Of a DNA stretch of 64,000 nucleotides, positions 19,901 through 27,836 are shown one piece after another. The DNA lies in the NCBI GenBank assembly GCA_937891015.1, contig CALAPY010000008.1, positions 25,511 through 89,510 on the forward strand, read 5' to 3'. The stretch's first letter is position 1. Each line of letters begins with the position of its first letter. Source of the DNA: UBA2108 sp002713215 (GTDB lineage Bacteria; Bacteroidota; Bacteroidia; Flavobacteriales_G; Salibacteraceae). The notes beneath the pieces were generated by a model. That model did no database searches and had not been told where the DNA came from. It saw only the letters and a program-made list of their open reading frames with translations. The translations under genes and the position numbers were made by a program.

Positions 19901-20640
19901 TTGATATGGAGTACCGCGATTTACAATCTCAACCTAAGCGTTATAATTCCTCTCCACTGTGGTCTGGTCTTATGCACGACGGTAGAACCTATGCGGCCTA
20001 CACCTACAACGTAGACATGCTGGTTCCATGGAGAACGCTTACCGGACGTCAGCACTTCTATTTAGATCACGACGCCTACATTGCTTTTGGAGAGCATCTA
20101 TCAACTTACAAGCCCTCTCCTACTCCGGAGGCTTATGGCGATTTAAGGCAAACCATTAATGATGGTAAAGCCCGAATGTTGAACTGCCTGACTCCCCACG
20201 GAAAATGGCACATTCACTCTACCTATGGAGATACACTAAGAATGTTGACCCTATCCCGCGGAGCTGAACCTTGCTGGTTGAGTGAGCAGGATGCGGAAGA
20301 ACTTGGAATTAAGGATAACGATCACGTGGAAGTGTATAACGACCACGGAACCTACGTTACCCGAGCCTGTGTAAGTGCAAGGATTCCAAAAGGAGTTTGC
20401 CTGGTGTATCACGCAGTAGAGCGTACCTACAACATTGCCAAATCTCAGGAAAGAAGAGGTCCGAAAGGGCAGCCCATGCGAGGTGGAATGAACAACTCGT
20501 TTACGCGGGTTCACCTGAAGCCAAACTTAATGTGCGGTGGATATGGACAGTTTACCTACCACTTCAATTACTGGGGACCTGTAGGGGTAAACCGAGATAC
20601 ACACGTACTGGTACGTAGAATGGATAAAGTAGAATATTAA
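16996..20640 (+). CDS. narG: Respiratory nitrate reductase alpha subunit
   Basis: 1214 residues, close to the family norm of about 1240. The first cluster motif is HGVNCTGGCSW followed by PRGCQRG (His/Cys ligands of the [4Fe-4S] FS0 centre). The molybdenum ligand region YDWYCDLP is present, as is the TDVCESADWY segment. It reduces nitrate to nitrite at Mo-bis-MGD, coupled to quinol oxidation. No twin-arginine leader is visible (start MSWIEDIISP), so it is predicted to face the cytoplasm. It is followed by narH after 32 bp. Confidence 0.96.
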   Translation: MSWIEDIISPKTRKWEEFYRNRWQYDRVVRSTHGVNCTGGCSWTIHVKDGIVVWELQQVDYPQFNKEVPPYEPRGCQRGISYSWYLYSPIRVKYPIIRGALIDLYRAAKDENPGDPVAAWASIQEDPAKRHRYQRARGKGGFRRVKWDELEELITAANIYVIKKYGSDRITGFAPIPAKSMLSYASGARYLQLCGGINLSFYDWYCDLPNAFPEIWGEQTDVCESADWYQSKFIVSMGANLGMTRTPDIHFFSEARHNGTKTVVMSPDFSMVAKHADQWIPAHAGSDGAFWMSVTHVILQEYHVNKKTPYFIDYVKRYTDCPFLVELHEEDGKFLPGRMVRANRVAKYKDVSNGDWKFLNYDADSGDLVMPKGSMGHRWDDKKGNWNMKYEDGEFNTPYDPELTLLEKSEKVLQVEFTEFGLDKKALRGVPVKYIDTVDGGKIPVATIYDLTMSQYGVGRGLEGEFPTSYDDKDQAYTPAWQEIFTGIGKKEVIQLAREWASTAETTEGKCMVIVGAAINHWFHNNLMYRSAIMAQMLTGCNGKNGGGMNHYVGQEKLAPMDSWATIMSSKDWGTVPRLQQGPIWHYINSSQWRYDGNQKYYNSAPENELANMHSADWAVKAVRNGWMPYYPQYNKNNFEIVKDAEAAGHTTDEAMRAHIVDQLKSGDLKHSIVEPDEEVNFPRNWFIWKGNAIGTSAKGHEYFLDHYLGTHNNKIADEVAGDIVKDITYKEDGARGKMDLVIDINFRMDTSALYSDIVLPTASWYEKADINSTDMHSFIHPLSEAIPPVWESKTDWQIFQALAKKMSEMAKRYLPKPMKDVVNVPLSHDSADEITQPRLLDWSKGECEPIPGKTMHKIAFVERDYTKVYEKFIALGDNIKKTGLGAHGNSYQCADVYEEMVDQKQGGVVQQLDGETYPSLKSDVEAINAILKLSTLTNGKLTERCYKNMSEKIGVPEIGELGTEYRQIDMEYRDLQSQPKRYNSSPLWSGLMHDGRTYAAYTYNVDMLVPWRTLTGRQHFYLDHDAYIAFGEHLSTYKPSPTPEAYGDLRQTINDGKARMLNCLTPHGKWHIHSTYGDTLRMLTLSRGAEPCWLSEQDAEELGIKDNDHVEVYNDHGTYVTRACVSARIPKGVCLVYHAVERTYNIAKSQERRGPKGQPMRGGMNNSFTRVHLKPNLMCGGYGQFTYHFNYWGPVGVNRDTHVLVRRMDKVEY

Positions 20641-20672
20641 ACAAATCACAAATCGTAAATAACAAGTAGATT

Positions 20673-22166
20673 ATGGACGTAAGAGCACAAGTTTCAATGG
20701 TTTTTCACCTCGATAAATGTATCGGGTGCCACACCTGTTCAGTTGCCTGTAAAAACATCTGGACAGACCGTAGAGGTGCAGAGTATATGTGGTGGAACAA
20801 TGTGGAAACCAAACCGGGAACAGGTTATCCTACCAAATGGGAAGACCAGGACATATACAAAGGTGGATGGGAGAAAAACGGAAACTCCGTATCGCTAAAA
20901 GGTGCCGGAAAACTGAAAGGGTTGAAGAACATCTTTCACAATCCGCACATGCCGGTATTGGAAGACTACTACCACCCCTGGGCATATAAGTACCAGGATT
21001 TATTTACCGCACCTGAAGGAGACGATCAGCCAATTGGCCGTGCCGTTTCGTTGGTAACCGGTGAGCCTATCGACATTAAATCGGGTCCTAACTGGGATGA
21101 TGATTTAAGTGGTACTCCCGATTATGCCAGAAAGGATGTCAACTTCAAAGACTTGAGCCCTTCCGAACAGGAAGCCATGTTCCAGTTGGAGCAAATGACC
21201 TTCCATTATCTACCCAGAATTTGTAATCACTGTTTAAACCCCGCCTGTGTCGGTTCTTGTCCTTCAGGAGCCTTATACAAAAGAGGTGAAGACGGTGTGG
21301 TCCTGATCAATCAAGATCGATGTAGAGCCTGGAGAATGTGTGTAACGGCATGTCCTTACAAAAAGAGCTACTACAACTGGCACACTGGTAAATCTGAGAA
21401 GTGTATTCTGTGTTATCCACGTTTGGAGTCTGGTCAGGCACCTGCCTGCATGCACTCTTGTGTGGGTAGAATACGCTACTTGGGTGTAATGCTTTACGAT
21501 GCCGATAAAATTGAAGCAGTTGCCTCTTGCAACGAAAACGAATTGGTTCAAAAGCAACTGGACATTTACCTGGATCCCAATGATCCTAAAGTAATTGAAG
21601 AAGCCCGAAAAGCTGGGGTTCATGATTCTACCATTGAAGCAGCACAACGTTCTCCGGTTTACAAATTTGTAAAAGAATGGGGAATTGCCTTGCCGCTTCA
21701 CCCTGAGTTCAGAACCATTCCTAACCTGTTCTACGTTCCGCCAATGCTTCCTGCAATGGCTCAGGTAGACGGTGATGGAACCTACCAAACAGCTTCTGAA
21801 AAAATGTTCCCCGGAATCGATCAGAACCGTTTACCCATGAAGTACTTAGCTTCTTTGTTCACCGCTGGTGATACAGCAAGGGTAACAGAGGTTTACGAAA
21901 AACTGATGAGTGTAAAACTTCACAGAAGAAATACTACTGTGGGTGACATGTCTGACGAGGAAGTAAAAGAGCTTATGGCTAAGTCCAAAGTGAATGCTGA
22001 TACCGCTGATGCTATTTTCCGATTGACTTCTTTAGCAACCTTTGAGGAACGATTTGTAATTCCACCCGAGCATAGAGAAGAATCTATAGAAATGCTGGAA
22101 GCTACTGCTGACGCCAAAGGCGAAACCGGATTTGGTTTTAAAATGAGACCTGAAAGAGGAGCATAA
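20673..22166 (+). CDS. narH: Respiratory nitrate reductase beta subunit (iron-sulfur)
   Basis: 497 residues with four cysteine clusters: CIGCHTCSVACKN, CNHCLNPACVGSCP, CRAWRMCVTACP (the Trp-containing set that holds the [3Fe-4S] centre) and CILCYPRLESGQAPACMHSC. It relays electrons between NarI and NarG. The C-terminus has the expected respiratory_nitrate_reductase_beta extension. It ends one base before narJ. Confidence 0.96.
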   Translation: MDVRAQVSMVFHLDKCIGCHTCSVACKNIWTDRRGAEYMWWNNVETKPGTGYPTKWEDQDIYKGGWEKNGNSVSLKGAGKLKGLKNIFHNPHMPVLEDYYHPWAYKYQDLFTAPEGDDQPIGRAVSLVTGEPIDIKSGPNWDDDLSGTPDYARKDVNFKDLSPSEQEAMFQLEQMTFHYLPRICNHCLNPACVGSCPSGALYKRGEDGVVLINQDRCRAWRMCVTACPYKKSYYNWHTGKSEKCILCYPRLESGQAPACMHSCVGRIRYLGVMLYDADKIEAVASCNENELVQKQLDIYLDPNDPKVIEEARKAGVHDSTIEAAQRSPVYKFVKEWGIALPLHPEFRTIPNLFYVPPMLPAMAQVDGDGTYQTASEKMFPGIDQNRLPMKYLASLFTAGDTARVTEVYEKLMSVKLHRRNTTVGDMSDEEVKELMAKSKVNADTADAIFRLTSLATFEERFVIPPEHREESIEMLEATADAKGETGFGFKMRPERGA

Positions 22167-22167
22167 G

Positions 22168-22881
22168 ATGGCTACTACAAACACATATAAACATTATCCA
22201 CTGCTTGGAAACCTCTTTAAATACCCCGAAGAAGGGTACAAAGAAGAAGTGAACAAGGCCTGGGAATTTCTCAGGAACCACTACCCTCACGCGGCCAAAG
22301 AACTTGATCCGTTTATTGAGTTGGTCCATCGAAAAGAACTTTTCGAAATTGAGGAAATATTTAGCAAAACATTTCATATTCAGGCCATTTGCTTCCTCGA
22401 TTTAGGTTATGTGCTTTTTGGCGAAGACTACAAGCGTGGTGCTTTTCTGGTTCAAATGAAAAATGAACAGCGAAAAGTAAATCACGATTGTGGAGACGAA
22501 TTGCCCGACAACTTGCCTCATGTGCTTGCACTGATGCACAACACGGACGACGACGAACTCCGAAACGAAATGGCGGTGTTGGTACTTATTCCTGCGGTTA
22601 AGAAAATGCTCGAAGAATTTGAAGCTTCGCGCATTGAAATCCGAAAGCGAATTCTAAAAAGAAAGCACAAGGTGCTTATATCTGAACATATAGAGGGTGG
22701 AAACATTTATCAAAATGCGCTTAAAGCCATTCTGCATGTGTTGGAAAAAGACTTTGCCGGAATAAGTTATGCTGTAGAATATGCGGCTCCGTCGAGCGAT
22801 TCATTCATAAATAACTGTAACACCTGCGATTTAGGTCAAAAAACTATTGATTCACCAGATTCACAAAAACGAAAATCATGA
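22168..22881 (+). CDS. narJ: Nitrate reductase assembly chaperone
   Basis: 237 residues, all-helical TorD/NarJ type. The N-terminus YPLLGNLFKYPEEGY and the middle FEEDYKRG-like GEDYKRGAFLVQM and ELPDNLPHVLALM segments match NarJ. It guides insertion of the Mo cofactor into apo-NarG and is not part of the mature enzyme. It starts directly after narH and overlaps narI by four bases (ATGA), so translation is coupled. Confidence 0.93.
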   Translation: MATTNTYKHYPLLGNLFKYPEEGYKEEVNKAWEFLRNHYPHAAKELDPFIELVHRKELFEIEEIFSKTFHIQAICFLDLGYVLFGEDYKRGAFLVQMKNEQRKVNHDCGDELPDNLPHVLALMHNTDDDELRNEMAVLVLIPAVKKMLEEFEASRIEIRKRILKRKHKVLISEHIEGGNIYQNALKAILHVLEKDFAGISYAVEYAAPSSDSFINNCNTCDLGQKTIDSPDSQKRKS

Positions 22882-23846
22882 CACTATTAGAATCTAATTT
22901 TCTTCCCCTATTTAAAGGAACTTTTCTTTACACGGTACTTGGGCTGGTAGCCATTGCTATCATCGTTACTGTTATTCTGTATTTCCGAGCCCAGCGGATG
23001 AAGCGGATTTATGGCGTAATGGAAGAGCCTAAAAAAGAGTTTGCATGGACCTTCTGGATCATGCTTATTGCTGCAGGCCTGGCGGTGTTCTTAATTAAAG
23101 AAGGACTCGAAGGTGGTGTTGGTATGCTCAATACTTTGTTCTTTGCGGCATTCCCCTACATAACTGTAGCCATATTTATTCTGGGCAGTATTTATCGGTA
23201 CCGAAACACTGGGTTTAAAGTGTCTTCTTTGTCTACTCAGTTTCTGGAAGGCAAACAACTTTTCTGGGGGTCTCAACCCTTTCACTGGGGAATCTTGTTT
23301 TTGTTTGTGGGTCACCTGGTAGCCTTCTTGTTTCCACGATCGGTAATTGGTTGGAACGGAGAACCGGTTCGCCTGTTGATTTTGGAAATAAGCTCCTTTG
23401 TTTTTGCCTTATCTGCACTGTACGGGCTTATTGTTCTTATCTACAGAAGACTGGGCACCAGACGAATTAGTATGGTCACCAATAAAATGGACATGTTGGT
23501 CTACGTGGTACTGTTTACACAGATTACCAGCGGATTGGGCATTGCGCTCTTTGCACGCTGGGGTTCTACCTGGTTTGCCAGTACACTTACCCCCTACCTG
23601 CGATCCATTTTCGCATTTAACCCGGACATAGCTGCCGTTACTGCAATGCCCTGGTTTGTACAAGTTCATATCATTTCGGCCTTCTTTATCATAGCTGTGA
23701 TTCCATTCTCCCGTTTTATGCACTTTTTGGTAGCGCCTATTGATTATATCTGGAGAAACTACCAGGTAGTGGTTTGGAATTACAACAGAAAACTTATTCG
23801 TAAATCAACCCGACATACTTTCGGAAGAAAGATTAAAAACCATTAG
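22878..23846 (+). CDS. narI: Nitrate reductase gamma subunit (cytochrome b) with N-terminal extension
   Basis: 322 residues against about 225 in E. coli. The NarI core (about residues 85-310) keeps two heme-b histidine pairs: FHWGILFLFVGH (His spacing 10) and VHIISAF ... RFMHF (His spacing 18), exactly as in E. coli NarI. The N-terminus adds about 80 residues with two more membrane helices and a cytoplasmic loop rich in Arg/Lys. Function: quinol oxidation and anchoring of NarGH. It is the last gene before a strong terminator. Confidence 0.92.
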   Translation: MTLLESNFLPLFKGTFLYTVLGLVAIAIIVTVILYFRAQRMKRIYGVMEEPKKEFAWTFWIMLIAAGLAVFLIKEGLEGGVGMLNTLFFAAFPYITVAIFILGSIYRYRNTGFKVSSLSTQFLEGKQLFWGSQPFHWGILFLFVGHLVAFLFPRSVIGWNGEPVRLLILEISSFVFALSALYGLIVLIYRRLGTRRISMVTNKMDMLVYVVLFTQITSGLGIALFARWGSTWFASTLTPYLRSIFAFNPDIAAVTAMPWFVQVHIISAFFIIAVIPFSRFMHFLVAPIDYIWRNYQVVVWNYNRKLIRKSTRHTFGRKIKNH

Positions 23847-23869
23847 GAAATCAACTTTCGCGTTTAAAG

Positions 23870-23901
23870 GCCCTTCACTCCCTGAGTGAGGGGCTTTTTT
23901 T
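23870..23901 (+). terminator. Intrinsic terminator of the nar operon
   Basis: GCCCTTCACTC pairs with GAGTGAGGGGC across a three-base loop, followed by seven T. It lies 24 bp after narI and only 14 bp before the recombinase ATG at 23915, so the recombinase needs its own promoter or read-through. Confidence 0.9.
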
Positions 23902-23914
23902 GTAGATTAGTTGC

Positions 23915-25063
23915 ATGCTAACAAAAACCATCACACTCACGAAAGGCGAGCATCGAAAAGTACCTGTTATTTTTATTGAATTCAATTACAATAAAGAGAT
24001 AATAAACCTTTGTAAACAATTAAAAGCTCGTTGGAGCAATACAAACAAGAAATGGTATGTAGATGCGAACTTGTTCAATTTGAATAGTTGGTTTGAGGCT
24101 TTTAAAGGAACGGCTTGGGTTAATTATTCTTCCATCAAGGGGTTTTCTACCAACATAAAAGCGGTAAAAACACCACCTATAAAAAGAGAACAACCCATTA
24201 AGAACTTTAGCACCGAAGTAAAAAAAGAAATTGCAGCCTTTGCAGATATTCTAGGGGCTAAGGGATATGCAACTAACACAAGGGCAACTTATAAAAATAT
24301 GATTGAGGTATTTTTTGGATACTTTACTCACAAGTCGCCAGGCGAAATCACGAATGAAGATATAAACTCCTTTATTAATGAGCTAAATGTGGGTCGTGGA
24401 TATTCTGCTTCTTATTTACGACTAATGATCGGAGCCATAAGACTCTTTTACGCCAAAAGGAAAAAAAGAGCATTAGATATCGACCTTATCGATCTGCCCA
24501 AAAGGAGGAGACAACTCCCCAAGGTGCTGTCGTTGGAGGAAGTAAATTCCATTTTAGATCAAATCAAGAATTTAAAACATCTAACCATGATTAGCTTGCA
24601 ATACGGTTGTGGATTACGGGTGAGTGAGTTGCTTGCACTAAAGGCCGAGCATTTTAATAAAGATCGAAATACAGTACTGATATTGAATAGCAAGGGAAGT
24701 GTGGATAGAAGAATTAAAGTAAGTGATTCGATAATAAAAATGCTTCGCGAATATTGGAAGGCATATCGTCCTGAGGATTATTTATTTGAGGGCCAAGCTG
24801 GAGGTAAATATTCGGATCGTTCGGTAAATCAAATACTGAAAAGAGCAGCTACCAAAGCAGGTATCAAAAGGCATATCAGCAGTCATATGCTCAGGCATAG
24901 CTACGCTACTCATTTATTGGAAGGTGGGGTTGATTTAAGGTACATACAAGAGCTTTTGGGGCATAAAAGTAGCAAAACCACAGAAATTTATACGTATGTT
25001 AGTAACCATAAACTGGAGACACTTCCATCTCCATTTGACTTTTTAAAAAGGAATGAAAAGTAG
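23915..25063 (+). CDS. Integron-integrase-like tyrosine recombinase
   Basis: 382 residues. An N-terminal domain of ~80 residues (containing KARWSNTNKKWYVD and FKGTAWVNYS) precedes a core-binding SAM-like domain (about 100-185) and a catalytic domain with R235 (GLRVSEL), K260, H324-x-x-R327, H350 (LLGHKSSKTTE) and nucleophile Y359. The end reads SPFDFL, like the SPLDxL tail of IntI. Between K260 and H324 there are only 64 residues, so the extra helix/ICD patch that marks classical IntI is absent. It precedes an array of attC-like palindromes and points toward it, unlike most intI genes. A XerCD-like or other Bacteroidota integrase is the alternative. Confidence 0.85.
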   Translation: MLTKTITLTKGEHRKVPVIFIEFNYNKEIINLCKQLKARWSNTNKKWYVDANLFNLNSWFEAFKGTAWVNYSSIKGFSTNIKAVKTPPIKREQPIKNFSTEVKKEIAAFADILGAKGYATNTRATYKNMIEVFFGYFTHKSPGEITNEDINSFINELNVGRGYSASYLRLMIGAIRLFYAKRKKRALDIDLIDLPKRRRQLPKVLSLEEVNSILDQIKNLKHLTMISLQYGCGLRVSELLALKAEHFNKDRNTVLILNSKGSVDRRIKVSDSIIKMLREYWKAYRPEDYLFEGQAGGKYSDRSVNQILKRAATKAGIKRHISSHMLRHSYATHLLEGGVDLRYIQELLGHKSSKTTEIYTYVSNHKLETLPSPFDFLKRNEK

Positions 25064-25305
25064 AATAACACAAAGTCTTCAAAATGTCCGTTTATCCACC
25101 TTATTTGGATGGTTATCGGAACATTTTATTCCGATATATACAAGTTACCCACAAGCTGAAAACCAGCCTCACATTTTAGCACTTTCATTTTTTGCCGACA
25201 CACAAATCCAACGCTCTGAAAACCAAAAGAGCTAAAATTTCCCAACGCTTGAGAATATTGTATTTTAGTATTTGCTTAAATAAGAAATAACCGTAACTTT
25301 GTTTT
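25064..25305. other. Region between recombinase and first cassette; candidate attI
   Basis: Bases 25114-25121 and 25129-25136 form the perfect inverted repeat TATCGGAA / TTCCGATA with a seven-base loop. It is followed by ATATACAAGTTACCC, which resembles the right arm of the ~131-bp attC type (CATATACAAGACCGTTAG). A G^TT point at 25144-25146 would make 25145 the start of the first cassette. CCAACGCT occurs at 25208-25215 and 25242-25249. The position directly after the recombinase fits an attI, but this is inference. A promoter for the ArsR gene lies at 25272-25301 (TTG, 19 bp, TAACTTTG). Confidence 0.4.
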
Positions 25306-25680
25306 ATGGAAAATAATTCTTGCATAAGACAAAAAGCCGATATTGAACAAATAAATCGTTGCAAAGACACAGTTTCGGAATTAAACGAATCGTTCGACTA
25401 TTTGGCGAACGGACTTTCATTAGTCGGAAATAGCGTTCGACTGAAAATACTTTACCTACTCTTTGAGGAAAAAAGACTTTGCGTTTGTGATTTAAGCGAT
25501 ATTCTTGGAATGAACATTTCTGCAATCTCTCAACATTTGAGGAAAATGAAAGACCGTAATCTATTAGAAACCGATAGAGAAGCCCAAACGATTTTTTACT
25601 CACTCACGGCTGAATACGAAAAAATGCTAAATCCATTCTTTGAGATACTTGATAAAAACAAAATTTTAGAAACGATATGA
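25306..25680 (+). CDS. ArsR/SmtB-family metalloregulator of the mercury cassette
   Basis: 124 residues with a winged helix. The recognition-helix region reads RLCVCDLSDILGMNISAISQHLRKM, so the ELCVCDL-type metal site is present, and two more Cys occur near the N-terminus (C6, C19), as in CadC-type sensors. Expected to repress its own operon until Hg(II) or another soft metal binds. The -7 element TAACTTTG at 25294-25301 leaves almost no leader. It overlaps the next gene by four bases (ATGA). Confidence 0.85.
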   Translation: MENNSCIRQKADIEQINRCKDTVSELNESFDYLANGLSLVGNSVRLKILYLLFEEKRLCVCDLSDILGMNISAISQHLRKMKDRNLLETDREAQTIFYSLTAEYEKMLNPFFEILDKNKILETI

Positions 25681-26276
25681 AAAGCGAAAACAAATTAATT
25701 GGTGCAGGTTTGTTAACTGCAATTACAGCTTCATTATGTTGTATTACACCTGTTTTGGCTCTAATCGCAGGAACAAGCGGAATTGCTTCAACATTTTCTT
25801 GGATTGAACCTTTTAGACCTTATTTAATTGGACTGACAATTTTAGTTCTTGGCTTTGCTTGGTATCAAAAACTAAAACCTCAAAAAGAAATAGACTGTGA
25901 TTGTGAGACGGACGAAAAACCAAAATTTATAAAATCAAAGAAATTTTTAGGAATTGTAACTGTATTTGCAATTGTAATGTTGGCTTTCCCATACTATTCA
26001 GGAATTTTTTACCCAAATACAGAAAAGCAAGTTATCGTAGTTGACAAATCGGACATTAAAACAACGGAATTTAAAATCAGCGGAATGACTTGTGCGAGTT
26101 GCGAAGAACACGTAAATCACGAAGTAAATAAACTCAACGGAATTGTAAATTCAAAAGCGTCTTACGAAAATGGAAATGCAATCGTTGAATTTGACAAAAC
26201 CAAAACCAATGAAACGGAAATTGAGAAAGCAATTAATTCAACAGGCTATAAAGTAACGGACAAAAAAGAAAATTAA
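25677..26276 (+). CDS. merTP: Mercuric transport fusion protein MerTP
   Basis: 199 residues. The MerT part has a first helix with the Cys-Cys pair (TASLCCITPVL), a second helix and a cytoplasmic DCDCE segment. A further helix and a C-terminal HMA domain with GMTCASC correspond to MerP. It brings Hg(II) from the periplasm to the cytoplasm. Overlaps with ArsR (4 bp) and the next gene (1 bp) show one operon. No mercuric reductase (MerA) is in the window. Confidence 0.88.
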   Translation: MKSENKLIGAGLLTAITASLCCITPVLALIAGTSGIASTFSWIEPFRPYLIGLTILVLGFAWYQKLKPQKEIDCDCETDEKPKFIKSKKFLGIVTVFAIVMLAFPYYSGIFYPNTEKQVIVVDKSDIKTTEFKISGMTCASCEEHVNHEVNKLNGIVNSKASYENGNAIVEFDKTKTNETEIEKAINSTGYKVTDKKEN

Positions 26277-26482
26277 TGGAAACTATATTAAAATCTGAAA
26301 TTACTTGTCCAAACTGCGGACATAAAAAAGTAGAAGATATGCCGACAAACGCTTGTCAATTTTTCTACGAATGTGAGAATTGCAAAACGGTTTTGAAACC
26401 TAAAGAGGGAGATTGTTGTGTTTATTGTTCTTATGGTACAGTAGCTTGTCCACCAATTCAAGAAAATAAAAGTTGTTGTTAA
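26276..26482 (+). CDS. Small Cys-rich GDCC motif protein of mer operons
   Basis: 68 residues with eleven cysteines, including CPNC, CENC, the signature GDCCVYCSYGTVACPP and a terminal CC. Proteins with this GDCCVxCSYG signature are commonly found beside merTP genes in Bacteroidota; their role may be Hg(II) binding or handover. The ATG overlaps the stop of merTP (TAATG). Confidence 0.85.
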   Translation: METILKSEITCPNCGHKKVEDMPTNACQFFYECENCKTVLKPKEGDCCVYCSYGTVACPPIQENKSCC

Positions 26483-26485
26483 AAA

Positions 26486-26573
26486 GCCAACGCTAAAAGC
26501 CATACACATTTGTAATTCGCTTCAGCCAACACACAAGCCAAAAATTACAAAAAAGTATGTCTTTGCCAACGCT
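26486..26573 (+). repeat. Hairpin element after the mercury genes (arm set TTTGTAATT/AATTACAAA)
   Basis: TTTGTAATT (26509-26517) pairs with AATTACAAA (26543-26551). The unit is bordered by direct repeats GCCAACGCT (26486-26494, 26565-26573). The frame CCATACACATT-arm-CG...CCAAA-arm is shared with the element at 36069-36146, where both arms differ but still pair. This looks like compensatory change and thus a selected structure. Confidence 0.55.
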
Positions 26574-26603
26574 GAAAACCAAGCTGAAAGGAATAAAGCC
26601 AGT

Positions 26604-26734
26604 GGGTAACAACGTATATAAAAAATAGCGGTTTAGGTGCTAAATCGAAATGAATTTTATAAATTTAAGGTCTGTGTTTAACCGAAAAGTTCGTGCAAAA
26701 AATCCGCTACTTTTCATATACAAGACCGTTAGTA
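26604..26734 (+). repeat. attC-like site 1 (long-A type, 131 bp)
   Basis: Inverse core GGGTAAC at 26604-26610 and core GTTAGTA at 26728-26734. The arms AACGTATATAAAAAATAGCGG and CCGCTACTTTTCATATACAA are complementary with small bulges. It is almost identical to site 7 (32037-32168). Confidence 0.8.
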
Positions 26735-26747
26735 TGCATAAGGCCAA

Positions 26748-27590
26748 ATGAAATATATACTGCTTTTCAATCTATTAATAATCCAATTGTCTTCATCGGC
26801 TCAATCAGGAATAACTGGATTGTATGGGAATGTTATTGGAATTCTTCCTGACTCCACATATTTTCAATCTTGTCATTTATGCCTAGATCATGACACAATA
26901 TTTGGAACTTGGGGAATAATTGAAAACGACACCATTTTACTCTCTTTCGATCCTGCCCTAGAAAATGCATATAAGTTCTCAAATCATACTAAAGTACTTA
27001 TTGAAGGTGATACTTTAAAAGAAATACACGCCTTCATAGAAAAGTCTATTAAATGGTACGACTTTCATTCTAATGGAACTCGTTCCTATGTAGGCCATTG
27101 GAACTATCCTTTAATTCACGATAACCTGAAGAAGATGGGAACATGGCAGTACTATCATGAAAATGGACAATTAAAAAAATTAGTTCCATACCAAAATGGG
27201 TTAATACATGGACGCGTGCTAAAATTTGACGAGAATGGTGGTTTAATTGAAGAAATGGACTACGTGAAAGGAATTGCTCATGGACAACAACTGTTCTATT
27301 TTCCATCAGGTGCATTGAAATCAAAAAGAACCTATGTTAAAGGAGAATTAAATGGATTGGAAGATGGGTATTTTGAAACACAAACATCTAGATATCGTGG
27401 AAATTGGAAAAAGGGTTTAAAAGACGGTGTTTGGACAACAATCCTAAATGAAGGAACATCAAATAAAGAAGAGAAAACATACAAAAAAGGTGTCGAAATA
27501 TCAAGTGAAATAATTGTCCCTGATGTCAAGTATATCAGAGGAACACCTGAAAAAGTTCTTGAAGAAATAATTGATTTAAAAAAGGAATAA
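26748..27590 (+). CDS. Exported MORN-variant / YwqK-like repeat protein
   Basis: 280 residues with a signal peptide (MKYILLFNLLIIQLSSSAQ). From about residue 125 there are repeated GTWQYYHENGQLK, GLIHGRVLKFDENGGL, GIAHGQQLFYFPSGAL and GLKDGVWTTI units, i.e. MORN-variant repeats of YwqK-like proteins. Such proteins occur in toxin-immunity settings, but no toxin neighbour is visible. It occupies a cassette alone between attC-like sites 1 and 2, and no -7 element close to the start was evident. Confidence 0.75.
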   Translation: MKYILLFNLLIIQLSSSAQSGITGLYGNVIGILPDSTYFQSCHLCLDHDTIFGTWGIIENDTILLSFDPALENAYKFSNHTKVLIEGDTLKEIHAFIEKSIKWYDFHSNGTRSYVGHWNYPLIHDNLKKMGTWQYYHENGQLKKLVPYQNGLIHGRVLKFDENGGLIEEMDYVKGIAHGQQLFYFPSGALKSKRTYVKGELNGLEDGYFETQTSRYRGNWKKGLKDGVWTTILNEGTSNKEEKTYKKGVEISSEIIVPDVKYIRGTPEKVLEEIIDLKKE

Positions 27591-27597
27591 TTACGCA

Positions 27598-27810
27598 TAC
27601 TAACAGTGGCCACATAAGAAATAGGCAGTTTGTGCTAAATTTGAAACAATTGAAATTTAATAACCCATACCCGAGTTCCGAAGAGTCTGCCACGGGCAGT
27701 AAGTGTGTTGGTTCCTGCGCACGACAAGCAAAACGCAATAGGAATGAATATTTGGCCTACGCACCACTTACTGCTTCTAGCCTACTTCTCATGGCCACGG
27801 GGCGTTATAT
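27598..27810 (+). repeat. attC-like site 2 (long-B type, 213 bp)
   Basis: Inverse core TACTAAC at 27598-27604 and core GTTATAT at 27804-27810. Left arm GTGGCCACATAAGAAATAGGC pairs with the right arm GCCTACTTCTCATGGCCAC. An inner stem CAGTAAGTG / CACTTACTG is visible, so the whole folds as a long branched hairpin. Confidence 0.78.
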
Positions 27811-27836
27811 GCAATGCCACGAAACTTACTTATCAA

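Noticed and set aside
25114..25136. Simple intrinsic terminator for the recombinase gene
   Set aside because: The TATCGGAA/TTCCGATA hairpin has no T-run after it; a recombination-site or operator role fits better.
27705..27836. Longer N-terminus of the HEPN-like protein
   Set aside because: These codons lie inside attC-like site 2, whose sequence is shared with other sites in other frames; coding here is improbable though not excluded.
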